A stretch of DNA of 8,732 nt from Methanimicrococcus sp. (GCA_009776675.1 WRNK01000043.1:1-8732); one strand, 5' to 3'; counted from the stretch's first letter, positions 1 through 6,662 are shown. Notes: a model not told the origin generated them from the sequence alone. Program-made: numbers and translations.

Positions 1-996
1 ATATAACTCATCCGATTTTGGCGCACGAAGAACACTCATTGCCTCAACATTTTGTTTTTCATTTTTGTAAATTAACCGTTTCATCGGGTTTTCTACAACT
101 TCGCCGATAACGGTTGCCAAAATTCCCTTTTCATGAAGCTTTTGCAAAACCAAATCGGGATTTGGGGTTGTCAAAACCATATTGCCGCTGGCAATTAAAC
201 GATAAGGATTTAAACCATAATGATTGCAAATTTTTTGAGTTTCGTCTGCGATCGGAATGTTTTCTTCATAAACCAAAACACCGGTGTTTGAAGCTTCCGC
301 CATTTCCCATAGAGCGCCATATAAACCGCCTTCCGTAATATCGTGCATGGCATGAACGATTTTGTTTCCAAGTGCTCCGGCAAGAATACCTTCTTCTAAA
401 ACGCTGATTTGAGACATCATTCCTTGCGCTTTTTGAACGAAAGCTTTGCCGAATATTTTTTCAAGCTCATCTGCTTTTTCATTGGCAATAATGGCAGTTC
501 CTTCCGGTCCGACGGTTTTGGTTAAAATGATTTTATCACCGGAAACAGAACCGCCTGAACAAATCACATTCTTTTGATCTGCCAAACCGATGGCTGTTGT
601 ATTGATCACAACACGCGTCACAGCGTCTGTCACTTCGGTATGACCGCCGATAATGCTGACATTTAAAGCCGATGCCGTATCAGCAATTTCTTTCATGATC
701 GTGTCCAAATCATCTTCCGTTGATTCAGGCGGCAACAGAATGGTCACTAAAATCCAAAGTGGTCGAACACCACATGATGCCACATCATTACAAGAAACAC
801 AAACAGCTAAACGGCCGACTTCTTTAGAAGCGCCTGTAATCGGGTCACACGACACCACGAAATATTGACTGCCAATATCCAATATGGCACAATCCTCACC
901 AATTTTAGGCGCAACGATTACATTTGAATCAAAACGGCTGAGTTTTTGAAACACCCGCTGCTTTAAAATGTCATGAGGAACTTTTCCGATTTCCAT
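1..996 (-). CDS. HypE-like AIR synthase-related protein (3' end cut by window edge)
   Basis: 332 codons are open from an ATG at 996 to the left edge, so only the last few residues should be missing compared with HypE proteins of about 330-350 residues. Seen motifs: GEDCAILD at residues 33-40, DPITGASKEVGRLAV at 51-65, GGHTEVT at 117-123 and MHDITEGGLYGALWEMAEAS at 217-236. These are the nucleotide-binding and glycine-rich motifs of the PurM/AIR synthase fold shared by HypE, PurM, SelD and ThiL. True HypE makes the cyanide ligand of NiFe hydrogenase on a C-terminal PRIC cysteine; the tail is not visible here, so catalytic HypE cannot be told from the AIR-synthase-related paralogues common in methanogens. 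The start is supported by GGAG about 7 nt upstream. No hyp or hydrogenase genes are nearby. Soluble, cytoplasmic. Family sure, exact role unsure. Confidence 0.85.
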   Translation of the reverse strand, partial: MEIGKVPHDILKQRVFQKLSRFDSNVIVAPKIGEDCAILDIGSQYFVVSCDPITGASKEVGRLAVCVSCNDVASCGVRPLWILVTILLPPESTEDDLDTIMKEIADTASALNVSIIGGHTEVTDAVTRVVINTTAIGLADQKNVICSGGSVSGDKIILTKTVGPEGTAIIANEKADELEKIFGKAFVQKAQGMMSQISVLEEGILAGALGNKIVHAMHDITEGGLYGALWEMAEASNTGVLVYEENIPIADETQKICNHYGLNPYRLIASGNMVLTTPNPDLVLQKLHEKGILATVIGEVVENPMKRLIYKNEKQNVEAMSVLRAPKSDELY

Positions 997-1111
997 TTCT
1001 ATCTCCGATTCAGTGATTTTTCTAAAGTTAAATGATACGTTTTATTTAATTGTGTTTATTCGGAAGATGTTTTTGTCGTCTTAATATAGGAGAAACAGCG
1101 TATTCTTTTTT
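997..1111. promoter_or_regulatory. Divergent intergenic promoter region
   Basis: This AT-rich gap separates two genes transcribed outward. On the plus strand TTAATATA at 1081-1088 is centred about 27 nt before the ATG of the acidic protein gene, which would put transcription start at or next to the start codon and make that message leaderless. On the minus strand AATTAAATAAAA (about 1039-1050) is the best TATA-like stretch for the HypE-like gene. These are assignments by eye from archaeal spacing rules. Confidence 0.4.
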
Positions 1112-1648
1112 ATGGAAATTGATGAGACTTTTTTGTCATTGGAAGAGATCAAAAGAACGCTGGAAGCTGAAGGTTTTACATATAAAATTTCATTTGACGG
1201 CAATGAAATAGAAGAAGACGGCGAAACAGAAGAAGACAACAAAACAGAAAACGGGATAGAAATATCTGAAAAAGGGGAAGACGGAAAGATATTTGGAAAA
1301 GGGAAAAAGACTGATTTTTCAACAGATGCAGATCCTGAAGAAATAAGAAAATGGGAAATGGAACTTCCCGATATTGAAGAAAATGAAAAAGAAGAGGATG
1401 AAAAAGAAGAGGATGAAAAAGAAGAGAATGAGGGGGAAGATGATGAGAGGGAAGAGAATGAGGGGGGAGAGAATGAAAAACAATGTTTGGAAAAACATCC
1501 TTTAAAATCCATTGATAATGCAACCGTCATCTTTTTTGATGTATTTAAAAAGAAATCCTATACAAAAACATTTATTTTCCAAAAAGAAGGCGAAAACGAC
1601 AACAGCTTATATCGGTTGGTCGGTTTTTGCGAAGCGCCGATGGCTTAA
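1112..1648 (+). CDS. Highly acidic protein with pentapeptide repeats, unknown function
   Basis: I do not recognise this 178-residue protein. It is rich in Glu, Asp and Lys throughout its first 123 residues. Residues 89-123 are seven consecutive five-residue units of the form EE(N/D)E(K/G), matching a 15-bp DNA repeat. The remaining C-terminal 55 residues are different in character: ordinary, partly hydrophobic sequence (IDNATVIFFDVFKKKSYTKT, then LYRLVGFCEAPMA) that probably folds. No signal peptide or membrane segment is visible. No in-frame alternative start lies upstream before a TAA at 1082-1084, and the only AGGAG (1088-1092) is too far away to serve as a Shine-Dalgarno site; a TATA-like box about 27 nt before the ATG suggests a leaderless message. 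It precedes tbp in the same direction, but an AT-rich promoter region separates them, so they are probably independent units. The acidity could mimic nucleic acid or bind basic proteins, but that is speculation. Confidence 0.7.
   Translation: MEIDETFLSLEEIKRTLEAEGFTYKISFDGNEIEEDGETEEDNKTENGIEISEKGEDGKIFGKGKKTDFSTDADPEEIRKWEMELPDIEENEKEEDEKEEDEKEENEGEDDEREENEGGENEKQCLEKHPLKSIDNATVIFFDVFKKKSYTKTFIFQKEGENDNSLYRLVGFCEAPMA
1376..1480 (+). repeat. 15-bp coding tandem repeat, seven units
   Basis: Seven in-frame 15-bp units start at 1376, 1391, 1406, 1421, 1436, 1451 and 1466. The units at 1391 and 1406 are identical (GAAGAGGATGAAAAA) and the others differ at a few positions. Because the unit is a multiple of three, gain or loss of copies would change protein length without a frameshift. 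Confidence 0.9.
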
Positions 1649-1680
1649 AGAAGGAAAGGGAGCGAAAAATTTATAAAACC

Positions 1681-1752
1681 TATATATACCCTTTATATAC
1701 TTGATATACCTTTATTTATGCCTTCTCGTGTTCAGCAAAAATAAATGCTGAA
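1681..1752 (+). promoter_or_regulatory. tbp promoter with stacked TATA-like elements and leader hairpin
   Basis: Three TATA-like elements follow each other: TATATATAC (1681-1689), TTTATATAC (1692-1700) and GATATACC (1703-1710). TTTATATA at 1692-1699 matches the archaeal TATA consensus best and would place transcription start near 1720. Downstream, TTCAGCA (1731-1737) and TGCTGAA (1746-1752) form a perfect 7-bp inverted repeat with an 8-nt loop, which would lie in a leader of roughly 75 nt before tbp. Autoregulation by TBP binding is possible but not shown. Confidence 0.5.
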
Positions 1753-1798
1753 TCAGTAAATATTATTTATTAATATTAATATCCGGACGGTGTTTCTT

Positions 1799-2350
1799 AT
1801 GAGCGAATCAAATATCAAAATTGAAAATGTCGTTGCTTCTACAAAATTGGCAGAAGAATTCGACTTAAACTTAATCGTTGAAAAATTCCAAACGGCGGAA
1901 TATAATAAACAAAAATTCCCGGGACTTGTGTACAGGGTCGCTGACCCCAAAGCCGCTTTCCTTGTGTTTACATCCGGAAAAGTTGTCTGTACGGGTGCAA
2001 AAAACGTTGATGACGTCCACACTGTCATTGGAAACATGGCAAAAAAATTAAACGGGATCGGTATTAAAACCCTTGAAAAGCCGGAAATTTCGGTTCAAAA
2101 CATCGTTGCATCTGCTGATTTAAAAACTGTTTTAAACCTCAATGCGATTGCAATCGGTCTTGGTCTTGAAAACATTGAATATGAACCCGAACAATTCCCC
2201 GGACTCGTTTACAGAATCAACGACCCAAAAGTTGTTGTTTTAATTTTCAGCTCCGGAAAACTCGTCGTGACCGGCGGAAAATCACCCAAAGACTGCGATC
2301 GCGGTGTTGAAGTCGTTCGCGAACAATTGGACAACATGGGTCTTTTGTAA
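1799..2350 (+). CDS. tbp: TATA-box-binding protein (TBP)
   Basis: The 183-residue product is a complete archaeal TBP, the usual length. It has the saddle made of two imperfect repeats of about 90 residues: [18 protein letters not shown] then [29 protein letters not shown] in the first, and [10 protein letters not shown] then [29 protein letters not shown] in the second. TBP binds the TATA box and recruits TFB and RNA polymerase, so this is a core transcription factor. The ATG at 1799 is chosen over a GTG at 1790: it gives the normal short N-terminus and has GGTG 6 nt upstream, whereas the GTG overlaps that site. The sequence reads very close to Methanosarcina TBP as I remember it, which supports the taxonomic guess. 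Methanosarcina species carry more than one TBP; this resembles the main one. Confidence 0.97.
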   Translation: MSESNIKIENVVASTKLAEEFDLNLIVEKFQTAEYNKQKFPGLVYRVADPKAAFLVFTSGKVVCTGAKNVDDVHTVIGNMAKKLNGIGIKTLEKPEISVQNIVASADLKTVLNLNAIAIGLGLENIEYEPEQFPGLVYRINDPKVVVLIFSSGKLVVTGGKSPKDCDRGVEVVREQLDNMGLL

Positions 2351-2400
2351 CCGGCTGTCCTATTTTTATTTCAATTTAATTTTAATTTATTTTTTATTGG
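2351..2400 (+). terminator. T-rich 3' end of tbp
   Basis: A run of thymine tracts follows the tbp stop codon (from 2360 to 2397, including TTTTTT at 2389-2394), the pattern used for intrinsic termination in archaea. The same AT-rich stretch could also hold the promoter for the glycosyltransferase gene. Confidence 0.45.
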
Positions 2401-2406
2401 TTTGGG

Positions 2407-2446
2407 TTTGATTGATTTCGTTTGTTTTATCACGAAATCAATCAAA
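2407..2446. repeat. Perfect 15-bp inverted repeat between tbp and the glycosyltransferase gene
   Basis: TTTGATTGATTTCGT at 2407-2421 is the exact reverse complement of 2432-2446, with a 10-nt spacer. It lies 48 nt before the downstream start codon and has no T-run right after it, so it looks more like a leader hairpin or operator than a terminator. Confidence 0.75.
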
Positions 2447-2477
2447 AGAGTTCAAAAGAATTCTAAAGAGTCCAAAA
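2445..2477 (+). repeat. Two 13-bp direct repeats 20 bp apart
   Basis: AAAGAGTTCAAAA (2445-2457) and AAAGAGTCCAAAA (2465-2477) differ at one base and start exactly 20 bp apart, about two helical turns. They sit just before the ribosome binding site of the glycosyltransferase gene. Confidence 0.5.
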
Positions 2478-2493
2478 ACGCAAAGGGACATTT

Positions 2494-3450
2494 ATGAGCG
2501 AAGAAAAAGAAAACAGTATAATTTTTGACAAAAATGATGTGTGTATTTTCATTCCAGTTTTAAATGAAGAAAGTGCGATTCAAACCGTCATCGACGGCTT
2601 TAAAAAAATCGGCTACACAAACATTTTGGTCATGGATGGAAACAGTAAAGATAAAACAAGAGAAGTTGCTGAGGCTTGCGGTGCCCGTGTTGTCATTCAA
2701 AGCGGCAAAGGAAAAGGGCAAGCAATGATTCAAGCCTTTTCAATGATCACTGAAAAATATATTGTTATGATTGACGGCGATGCAACGGAGTTGCCGGAAG
2801 AAATCAACAAAGTTCTTTATCCGGTATTGGAAGGAAAAGCCGATCATGTTGCCGGAGATCGAATTGCCGGAAGAACAAACGGCGCTTTTACAACACTCAA
2901 TTTGATCGGAAACAAAATCATCAATTGGTTCTTCCGCCGTTCATTTAATTCAAATTTAAAGGATATTTTAACAGGATATCGTGCTTTTACTCTTAAATCC
3001 ATTCAGGCTTTGGATTTGAAACAAAATGGTTTTGTGATTGAAACAGAAATGACCGTTGAGTGTTTAATGAAAGAACAAAGGATGATAGAGGTTCCGATTA
3101 CCTATTTGCCGCGCCCTGAAAAAGCAGAAACAAAATTAAACCCGATTCGTGACGGATATCGAATCAACAAAGCCATTTACATGTATTCGCGCTATTATAA
3201 TCCGATTTTCTTCTTCGGCATTTGGAGTCTCCCCTCAATTCTGGGCGGTCTCTTGTTTACAGCAGATTACTTCTATGCTTACTCAGCCTACTCATATGTT
3301 TTCTCGCCTTTTGCCGCTTTATTCTTATTCTTGCTGGCTGCCATGCTTATTATTGCCGGATTTGCAGCGGATGTTTCGGCAGTCCTTCACAGAAAAACAG
3401 TTAAAGCGATGAAAACAGAAAAAATCGAACACAAATATGACCAATTCTGA
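2494..3450 (+). CDS. Family 2 glycosyltransferase, AglJ-like, membrane-anchored
   Basis: The 318-residue protein has a GT-A fold GT2 domain followed by a hydrophobic tail. Seen: IFIPVLNEESAIQTVIDGF (residues 18-36), MDGNSKDKT (47-55), KGKGQAM (72-78), the nucleotide-sugar and metal-binding DGD (94-96), and ILTGYRAF (158-165), typical of dolichol-phosphate sugar transferases. Two membrane segments lie at about 238-258 and 269-293. This layout matches archaeal enzymes of the AglJ/DPM1-like group, which load the first sugar onto dolichol phosphate for N-glycosylation of S-layer proteins; the assignment to AglJ itself is from memory and moderate. It would act on the cytoplasmic face of the membrane. 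The ATG at 2494 is preceded by AAAGGGACA, a weak Shine-Dalgarno. It stands alone, with promoter-like AT-rich DNA and an inverted repeat upstream and terminator-like hairpins downstream. Confidence 0.85.
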   Translation: MSEEKENSIIFDKNDVCIFIPVLNEESAIQTVIDGFKKIGYTNILVMDGNSKDKTREVAEACGARVVIQSGKGKGQAMIQAFSMITEKYIVMIDGDATELPEEINKVLYPVLEGKADHVAGDRIAGRTNGAFTTLNLIGNKIINWFFRRSFNSNLKDILTGYRAFTLKSIQALDLKQNGFVIETEMTVECLMKEQRMIEVPITYLPRPEKAETKLNPIRDGYRINKAIYMYSRYYNPIFFFGIWSLPSILGGLLFTADYFYAYSAYSYVFSPFAALFLFLLAAMLIIAGFAADVSAVLHRKTVKAMKTEKIEHKYDQF

Positions 3451-3515
3451 TTGGATTGGTTTTATTTTTTAATTTTTAAAAGTTAAATTTTCTTTTTTAA
3501 CTTTGCTTTTTTTGT
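3441..3515 (+). terminator. Hairpins and T-tracts ending the glycosyltransferase gene
   Basis: CCAAT (3441-3445) and ATTGG (3450-3454) form a small stem across the TGA stop codon, followed by a T-rich run. A second stem, AAAGTTAAA (3479-3487) with TTTAACTTT (3496-3504), is followed by GCTTTTTTTGTTTT. Either could end transcription on the plus strand. Confidence 0.55.
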
Positions 3516-3541
3516 TTTAAAAAAAAATTAGACCAATACTC

Positions 3542-3572
3542 GAAAGGAGGAGAGGCTCCTCCTTTCTTTTTT
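3542..3572. terminator. Strong 11-bp hairpin with T6 tail between convergent genes
   Basis: GAAAGGAGGAG (3542-3552) pairs perfectly with CTCCTCCTTTC (3556-3566) across a 3-nt loop and is followed by TTTTTT at 3567-3572. It is a textbook-looking intrinsic terminator on the plus strand. On the minus strand a T-run follows about 12 nt later (complement of the A-run ending at 3529), so it might also stop transcription coming from thiC. Confidence 0.65.
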
Positions 3573-3747
3573 GGCTCAATGTGATTTGATTTTGGGGATT
3601 TTGTTTTTGAATGTTTTTTAAAGATAGGTTTGAATGCTTAGATTAAGATATTTTTGGGGATTTTGTCTGGGGAATTTTTAAATGTTTTTATTGTTTGACA
3701 AATGTTAAGCATTCTGAAATATCCATAAACTCAATCTTATATATTAA
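3573..3747. other. AT-rich spacer without a gene
   Basis: No supported gene lies between the terminator hairpin and the end of thiC. The only structure seen is a 15-bp direct repeat, TTTTGGGGATTTTGT at 3590-3604 and again at 3652-3666. The stretch from about 3685 to 3747 is AT-rich and may hold the U-rich 3' end of the thiC message. Confidence 0.5.
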
Positions 3748-5031
3748 TTATTTGGCAAGATCATAATGTTGGTTGACTATCTTTAAGGCGCAGAAGTCAC
3801 CGCACATTGTACAAGCATCTTCATCGCCGGGGGCGCGGCTGTTTCGAACAGCACGGGCATGATCGCCGTCAATGGCAAGGCTGTACATCTTTTCCCAGTC
3901 CAGATCTCTTCTGGCACGTCCCATGGCTAAATCTTCATCTCTTTTGCCGAGACGAATCATGTCGCCGACGTGAGCGGCAATCTTGGATGTTTTGACACCG
4001 GTGATCACGTCTTCAAGATTCGGGAGAGCCAAGTGTTCTGCCGGTGTAACGTAACAGAGGAAATCGCAGCCGTAAGATGCTGAAACGGCGGCACCAATTG
4101 CGGTTGTGATGTGGTCGTATCCGGGTGCGATGTCTGTGACGAGCGGACCGAGCATGTAAAACGGCTTGTAGTTGCTCATGACTTTCATCAATTGAACATT
4201 GGTTTTGATCTGGTCAAGCGGAACGTGTCCGGGACCTTCGACGATGACTTGGAGATCGTATTTGTCGTGTGCAATTTCTGCACATTCGGAGTTGATGATT
4301 AACTCCTGAACTTGAGCGCGGTCGGTTGCGTCGTGGACAGCACCGGCACGCATGCCGTTTCCAGTGGAAAGTGTGACTTCATGTTCTTTTAAGATTTCAC
4401 AAAGGTAATCGAATTGAGCATAAAGCGGATTTTCTTTTTCGTTGTGAAGCATCCATGTGCTCATGAAAGCGCCGCCTCTGGAACAAAGACCACCGTATCT
4501 GCCATGTCTTTTCAGTCTGTCAAGTGTGATTTGGTTGATGCCGGTGTGAATCGCCATGAAACAGGTACCGAGTTTGGCTTGCTCTTCTGTGGCATTGAAG
4601 AGTTCGTCTTCTGTCATGTGAACAATGGAGCCGTATTTGTCAGCCGCCTGAATAAAGGCTTGATACAGCGGAACAGAGCCGACCGGAAGGGTAATGGCGT
4701 CACAGACTGCTTTTCGGATACCCAGGAAATCGCCGCCGGTTCCAAGTTCCATGAGGGTGTCAGCGCCTGCCTTTTCTGCAGCCTTTGCTTTTTGAATTTC
4801 CATATCCATATCAACAATATCTGAAGAAGCACCGATGGATGCATTGATTTTGGTACGGCAGCCTTGACCGATACCGGCATATTTCACTTTTCGGTAGGGA
4901 CTAAGTGGAATAACAATTCTGCCGGAAGCAATTCCGCGGCGGATAAATTCAGGATCAAGCTCTTCTTTTTGAGCAACAATTTTCATTTCTTCGGTAATTT
5001 TACCGTTTTTGGCATCAGTAACAATTGACAT
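3748..5031 (-). CDS. thiC: Phosphomethylpyrimidine synthase ThiC
   Basis: ThiC converts aminoimidazole ribotide, with radical SAM chemistry, to hydroxymethylpyrimidine phosphate, the pyrimidine half of thiamine. The 427-residue length fits the short archaeal and clostridial form that lacks the bacterial N-terminal extension. Seen: GCRTKINASIG near residues 57-67, ELGTGGD near 94-101, the YGGLCSRGGAF stretch, VEGPGHVPLDQI, YMLGPLVTDIAPGYDHI, and the C-terminal cluster-binding cysteines C407, C410 and C414 in ACTMCGDFC. That spacing is CX2CX3C, one residue shorter than the CX2CX4C of bacterial long forms; I believe this is usual for the short class. The ATG at 5031 has GGAGTGAG a few bases upstream. 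No other thiamine genes are in the window, and the gene appears to stand alone. A palindrome lies in its presumed leader. Confidence 0.97.
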   Translation of the reverse strand: MSIVTDAKNGKITEEMKIVAQKEELDPEFIRRGIASGRIVIPLSPYRKVKYAGIGQGCRTKINASIGASSDIVDMDMEIQKAKAAEKAGADTLMELGTGGDFLGIRKAVCDAITLPVGSVPLYQAFIQAADKYGSIVHMTEDELFNATEEQAKLGTCFMAIHTGINQITLDRLKRHGRYGGLCSRGGAFMSTWMLHNEKENPLYAQFDYLCEILKEHEVTLSTGNGMRAGAVHDATDRAQVQELIINSECAEIAHDKYDLQVIVEGPGHVPLDQIKTNVQLMKVMSNYKPFYMLGPLVTDIAPGYDHITTAIGAAVSASYGCDFLCYVTPAEHLALPNLEDVITGVKTSKIAAHVGDMIRLGKRDEDLAMGRARRDLDWEKMYSLAIDGDHARAVRNSRAPGDEDACTMCGDFCALKIVNQHYDLAK

Positions 5032-5149
5032 AATCTCACTCCAAATAATTTTTTATTTTTTTTAAAATTTTTTTTAAATCTAATGAAGCAAAAGATGAAC
5101 TTTTACCGCAAAGTAAAGGTAAAAACAATGGTTTTGGAATATATACTTA
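5032..5149 (-). promoter_or_regulatory. thiC: thiC promoter and leader with inverted repeat
   Basis: On the minus strand a TATA-like AAGTATATATTCC lies at 5137-5149, which would start transcription near 5115-5118 and give a leader of about 85 nt. TTTTACC (5101-5107) and GGTAAAA (5118-5124) form a perfect 7-bp inverted repeat with a 10-nt spacer, overlapping that predicted start. It could be an operator or the 5' hairpin of the message. I see no TPP riboswitch. Confidence 0.4.
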
Positions 5150-5335
5150 TTTAAAAAATAAAGTTGAAAATAAAACAAGTTTACTTTAAAATACAATCAA
5201 TATGTGTTGAAAAATAAAATAAATAAAGAAAAGTTTATTTTAAAATCAGTAAAATTGAATTCGTTTTAAAAAATGGAAAAAATAAGAAAAGAAAAAAGAT
5301 AAAAAAGATAAAAGAAAAAAGAAAGAAAAGAAAAA
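5150..5335 (-). terminator. AT-rich gap with long pyrimidine tract ending the radical SAM gene
   Basis: Directly after the radical SAM stop codon, the minus strand carries about 60 nt of almost pure T and C with repeated TTTTTT blocks (complement of the A/G run at 5274-5334). Archaeal RNA polymerase terminates at such U-rich stretches, so this is the likely 3' end of that gene. The rest, toward 5150, is AT-rich with no supported gene. Confidence 0.5.
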
Positions 5336-6355
5336 TCAAAGCCATTCGTATCCGTAAAAGGATTCGATATTATAATTATTCATTAATGTCAATTCGGCGT
5401 ACCCGAAAAACTGGCAGCCTTCACAATTTTTAAGAATCTCTACCCGTTCTTTTTTCGTTAAGTTCCAAATCTCAGCGATTCCGTTTTTTTGAATTGTTCC
5501 GTCTTCGTTAAAAACGGATTGCTCTAAAACATTTCCAAGAGGCTTATTATGAATTCTGCAATGATACATTTGGCTGAGATCGTCAATTGCCAAAACACCG
5601 CGGTCAACACGGCAATTTTGAATCGGGCGGTTGTCACGAATTTGTTTTAAATATGTTTTTGAATTGATCAAAGGATATCCTTGTTTTTTGAGGTCGATGA
5701 GTCGGGTCATTAAATCCTTGAATTTGCCGCGCTGATCATCCTGAATCAATAAATCGTCCCAATTCGTATCATCCATGCGTTTGAACAAATAAATCGGTTC
5801 TACGGCCATTTTGACGTTTCCAAGCTCTTTGGCGAAATGAACCAAATCAATCACTTCATCTAAATTTTTAGAACTGATCACACAGTTCATCAACAGCGAA
5901 TGGTTCAAAAAACCGCCTTCTGAGGCATAACGAATGCCGTCGAGAATCGAATCATAATCCGCCCCCCGAATTTCTCGTGAGGCTGTTGGTCCGTCAACGG
6001 ACACCGAAATATAATCAACATCCCTCAGTTCATGAATCCTTTTTTTCAAAAGTATTCCGTTTGTGATCATAAATGTCTTCATTTTCCGAGATTTGGCATA
6101 AGCCATAATCTCCGGCAAGTCTTTTCGAAGAAGCGGCTCGGTTGACCAAGCATTGTAAGACGTAATCCCAAAATCCGCTGCAAGATCAATAATTTTAAAA
6201 ACGGAATCTAAAGAAACATCTTTTTGCCTCCCCCCAATGGTGTTTTTCTTCCATTCGTCACAAAAAACACACCGTAAATTACAGCCGGAATTAATTGAAT
6301 GAGAAAGCGTCACCGGACGTTTTTTAATTTTCATTTGAAAGGCGGCTTTTGCCAT
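5336..6355 (-). CDS. Radical SAM protein with C-terminal cysteine-rich (SPASM/twitch-like) region
   Basis: From the ATG at 6355 the product is 339 residues. CNLRCVFC at residues 25-32 is the CX3CX2C motif that binds the SAM-cleaving 4Fe-4S cluster. The usual GGEP motif reads STEP here (AWSTEPLLRKDLPEI), keeping the glutamate. The SVSVDGP strand typical of the SAM barrel follows. The C-terminal part has NCRVDRG, MYHCRIH and NCEGC, cysteines spaced as for an auxiliary cluster in SPASM or twitch domains, which suggests modification of a peptide or small molecule; the substrate is unknown and no precursor peptide gene is evident. The frame stays open upstream to a TTG at 6433, but those 26 residues run back into the 16-bp tandem repeat and look non-coding. 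No good Shine-Dalgarno precedes 6355 or the next ATG at 6334, so the start is uncertain. Confidence 0.8.
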   Translation of the reverse strand: MAKAAFQMKIKKRPVTLSHSINSGCNLRCVFCDEWKKNTIGGRQKDVSLDSVFKIIDLAADFGITSYNAWSTEPLLRKDLPEIMAYAKSRKMKTFMITNGILLKKRIHELRDVDYISVSVDGPTASREIRGADYDSILDGIRYASEGGFLNHSLLMNCVISSKNLDEVIDLVHFAKELGNVKMAVEPIYLFKRMDDTNWDDLLIQDDQRGKFKDLMTRLIDLKKQGYPLINSKTYLKQIRDNRPIQNCRVDRGVLAIDDLSQMYHCRIHNKPLGNVLEQSVFNEDGTIQKNGIAEIWNLTKKERVEILKNCEGCQFFGYAELTLMNNYNIESFYGYEWL

Positions 6356-6428
6356 AAAAAGAGGTTCAAATTTAGACACAACAAAACAAAGAAGTGAAGC
6401 ATGAAATAGTTTGCCATCTGAGAAAAAA

Positions 6429-6530
6429 ATCAAAGATACTAAAAATCAAAGATACTAAAAATCAAAGATACTAAAAATCAAAGATACTAAAAATCAAAGA
6501 TACTAAAAATCAAAGATACTAAAAATCAAA
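6429..6530. repeat. 16-bp tandem repeat, six copies plus a partial
   Basis: ATCAAAGATACTAAAA is repeated perfectly head to tail at 6429, 6445, 6461, 6477, 6493 and 6509, with a partial unit from 6525. The following 16 bases (6525-6540, ATCAAACTTAATAAAA) are a 13/16 match and form the 3' flank of RNA copy A, so the array seems to have expanded from that flank. It lies just upstream of the radical SAM gene. On the minus strand each unit reads as a T-rich block. Confidence 0.95.
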
Positions 6531-6536
6531 CTTAAT

Positions 6537-6631
6537 AAAAAAGAGATAAGTGGAAGGGCCTGCGCGAGTGTGCATCACGGTATTAACGCTGAAACAGCGA
6601 TTAAAACCGGCTAAGCATTGCAGGCACGGTC
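6537..6631 (-). ncRNA. Structured RNA copy A, AbiF-associated (downstream, distal)
   Basis: One of three related elements around the Abi_2 gene, assigned to the minus strand because a TATA-like box precedes it and a T6 tract (complement of 6537-6542) ends it in that direction. Predicted fold: closing stem GCCTGC/GCAGGC (plus-strand 6558-6563 with 6620-6625), an inner CGGT/ACCG helix, and an apical hairpin CGCTG-AAA-CAGCG (6587-6591 with 6595-6599) flanked by TTAA on both sides. The ends are estimated from promoter spacing and the U-tract. It is nearly identical to copy B apart from a two-base shorter apical loop region in B and scattered changes. No protein-coding reading is likely. Role inferred: RNA partner of the HEPN protein. 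Confidence 0.75.
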
Positions 6632-6654
6632 AAATTACCATAGCATATTAATAC

Positions 6655-6662
6655 TATTTAAA
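6655..6662 (-). promoter_or_regulatory. TATA-like box of RNA copy A
   Basis: TTTAAATA followed by GTATT on the minus strand lies 28 nt before the conserved GTGCCTGC of the RNA. The same box at nearly the same distance precedes the other two copies, which fits archaeal transcription start about 26 nt downstream. Confidence 0.6.

Noticed and set aside
653..868. Plus-strand reading frame of 71 codons, and a similar one at 114-338
   Set aside because: Both are antisense to the HypE-like coding region, whose conserved motifs run through them.
1081..1530. Minus-strand Ser/Phe-rich reading frame of 149 codons
   Set aside because: It is the antisense of the Glu-rich repeat gene; the Ser/Phe run is the reverse complement of the GAA/GAG codons.
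4414..4824. Plus-strand reading frame of 136 codons
   Set aside because: It is antisense to the clearly coding thiC gene and resembles no family I recognise.
5032..5149. TPP riboswitch upstream of thiC
   Set aside because: The conserved THI-box core (CUGAGA and the matching partner stem) is not visible on the minus strand.
6356..6433. N-terminal extension of the radical SAM protein from TTG at 6433
   Set aside because: The start would be a TTG inside the tandem repeat, no ribosome binding site is present, and radical SAM proteins normally begin close to the position given by the ATG at 6355.
6429..6530. CRISPR array
   Set aside because: The 16-bp units are directly adjacent with no spacers, so this is a plain tandem repeat.
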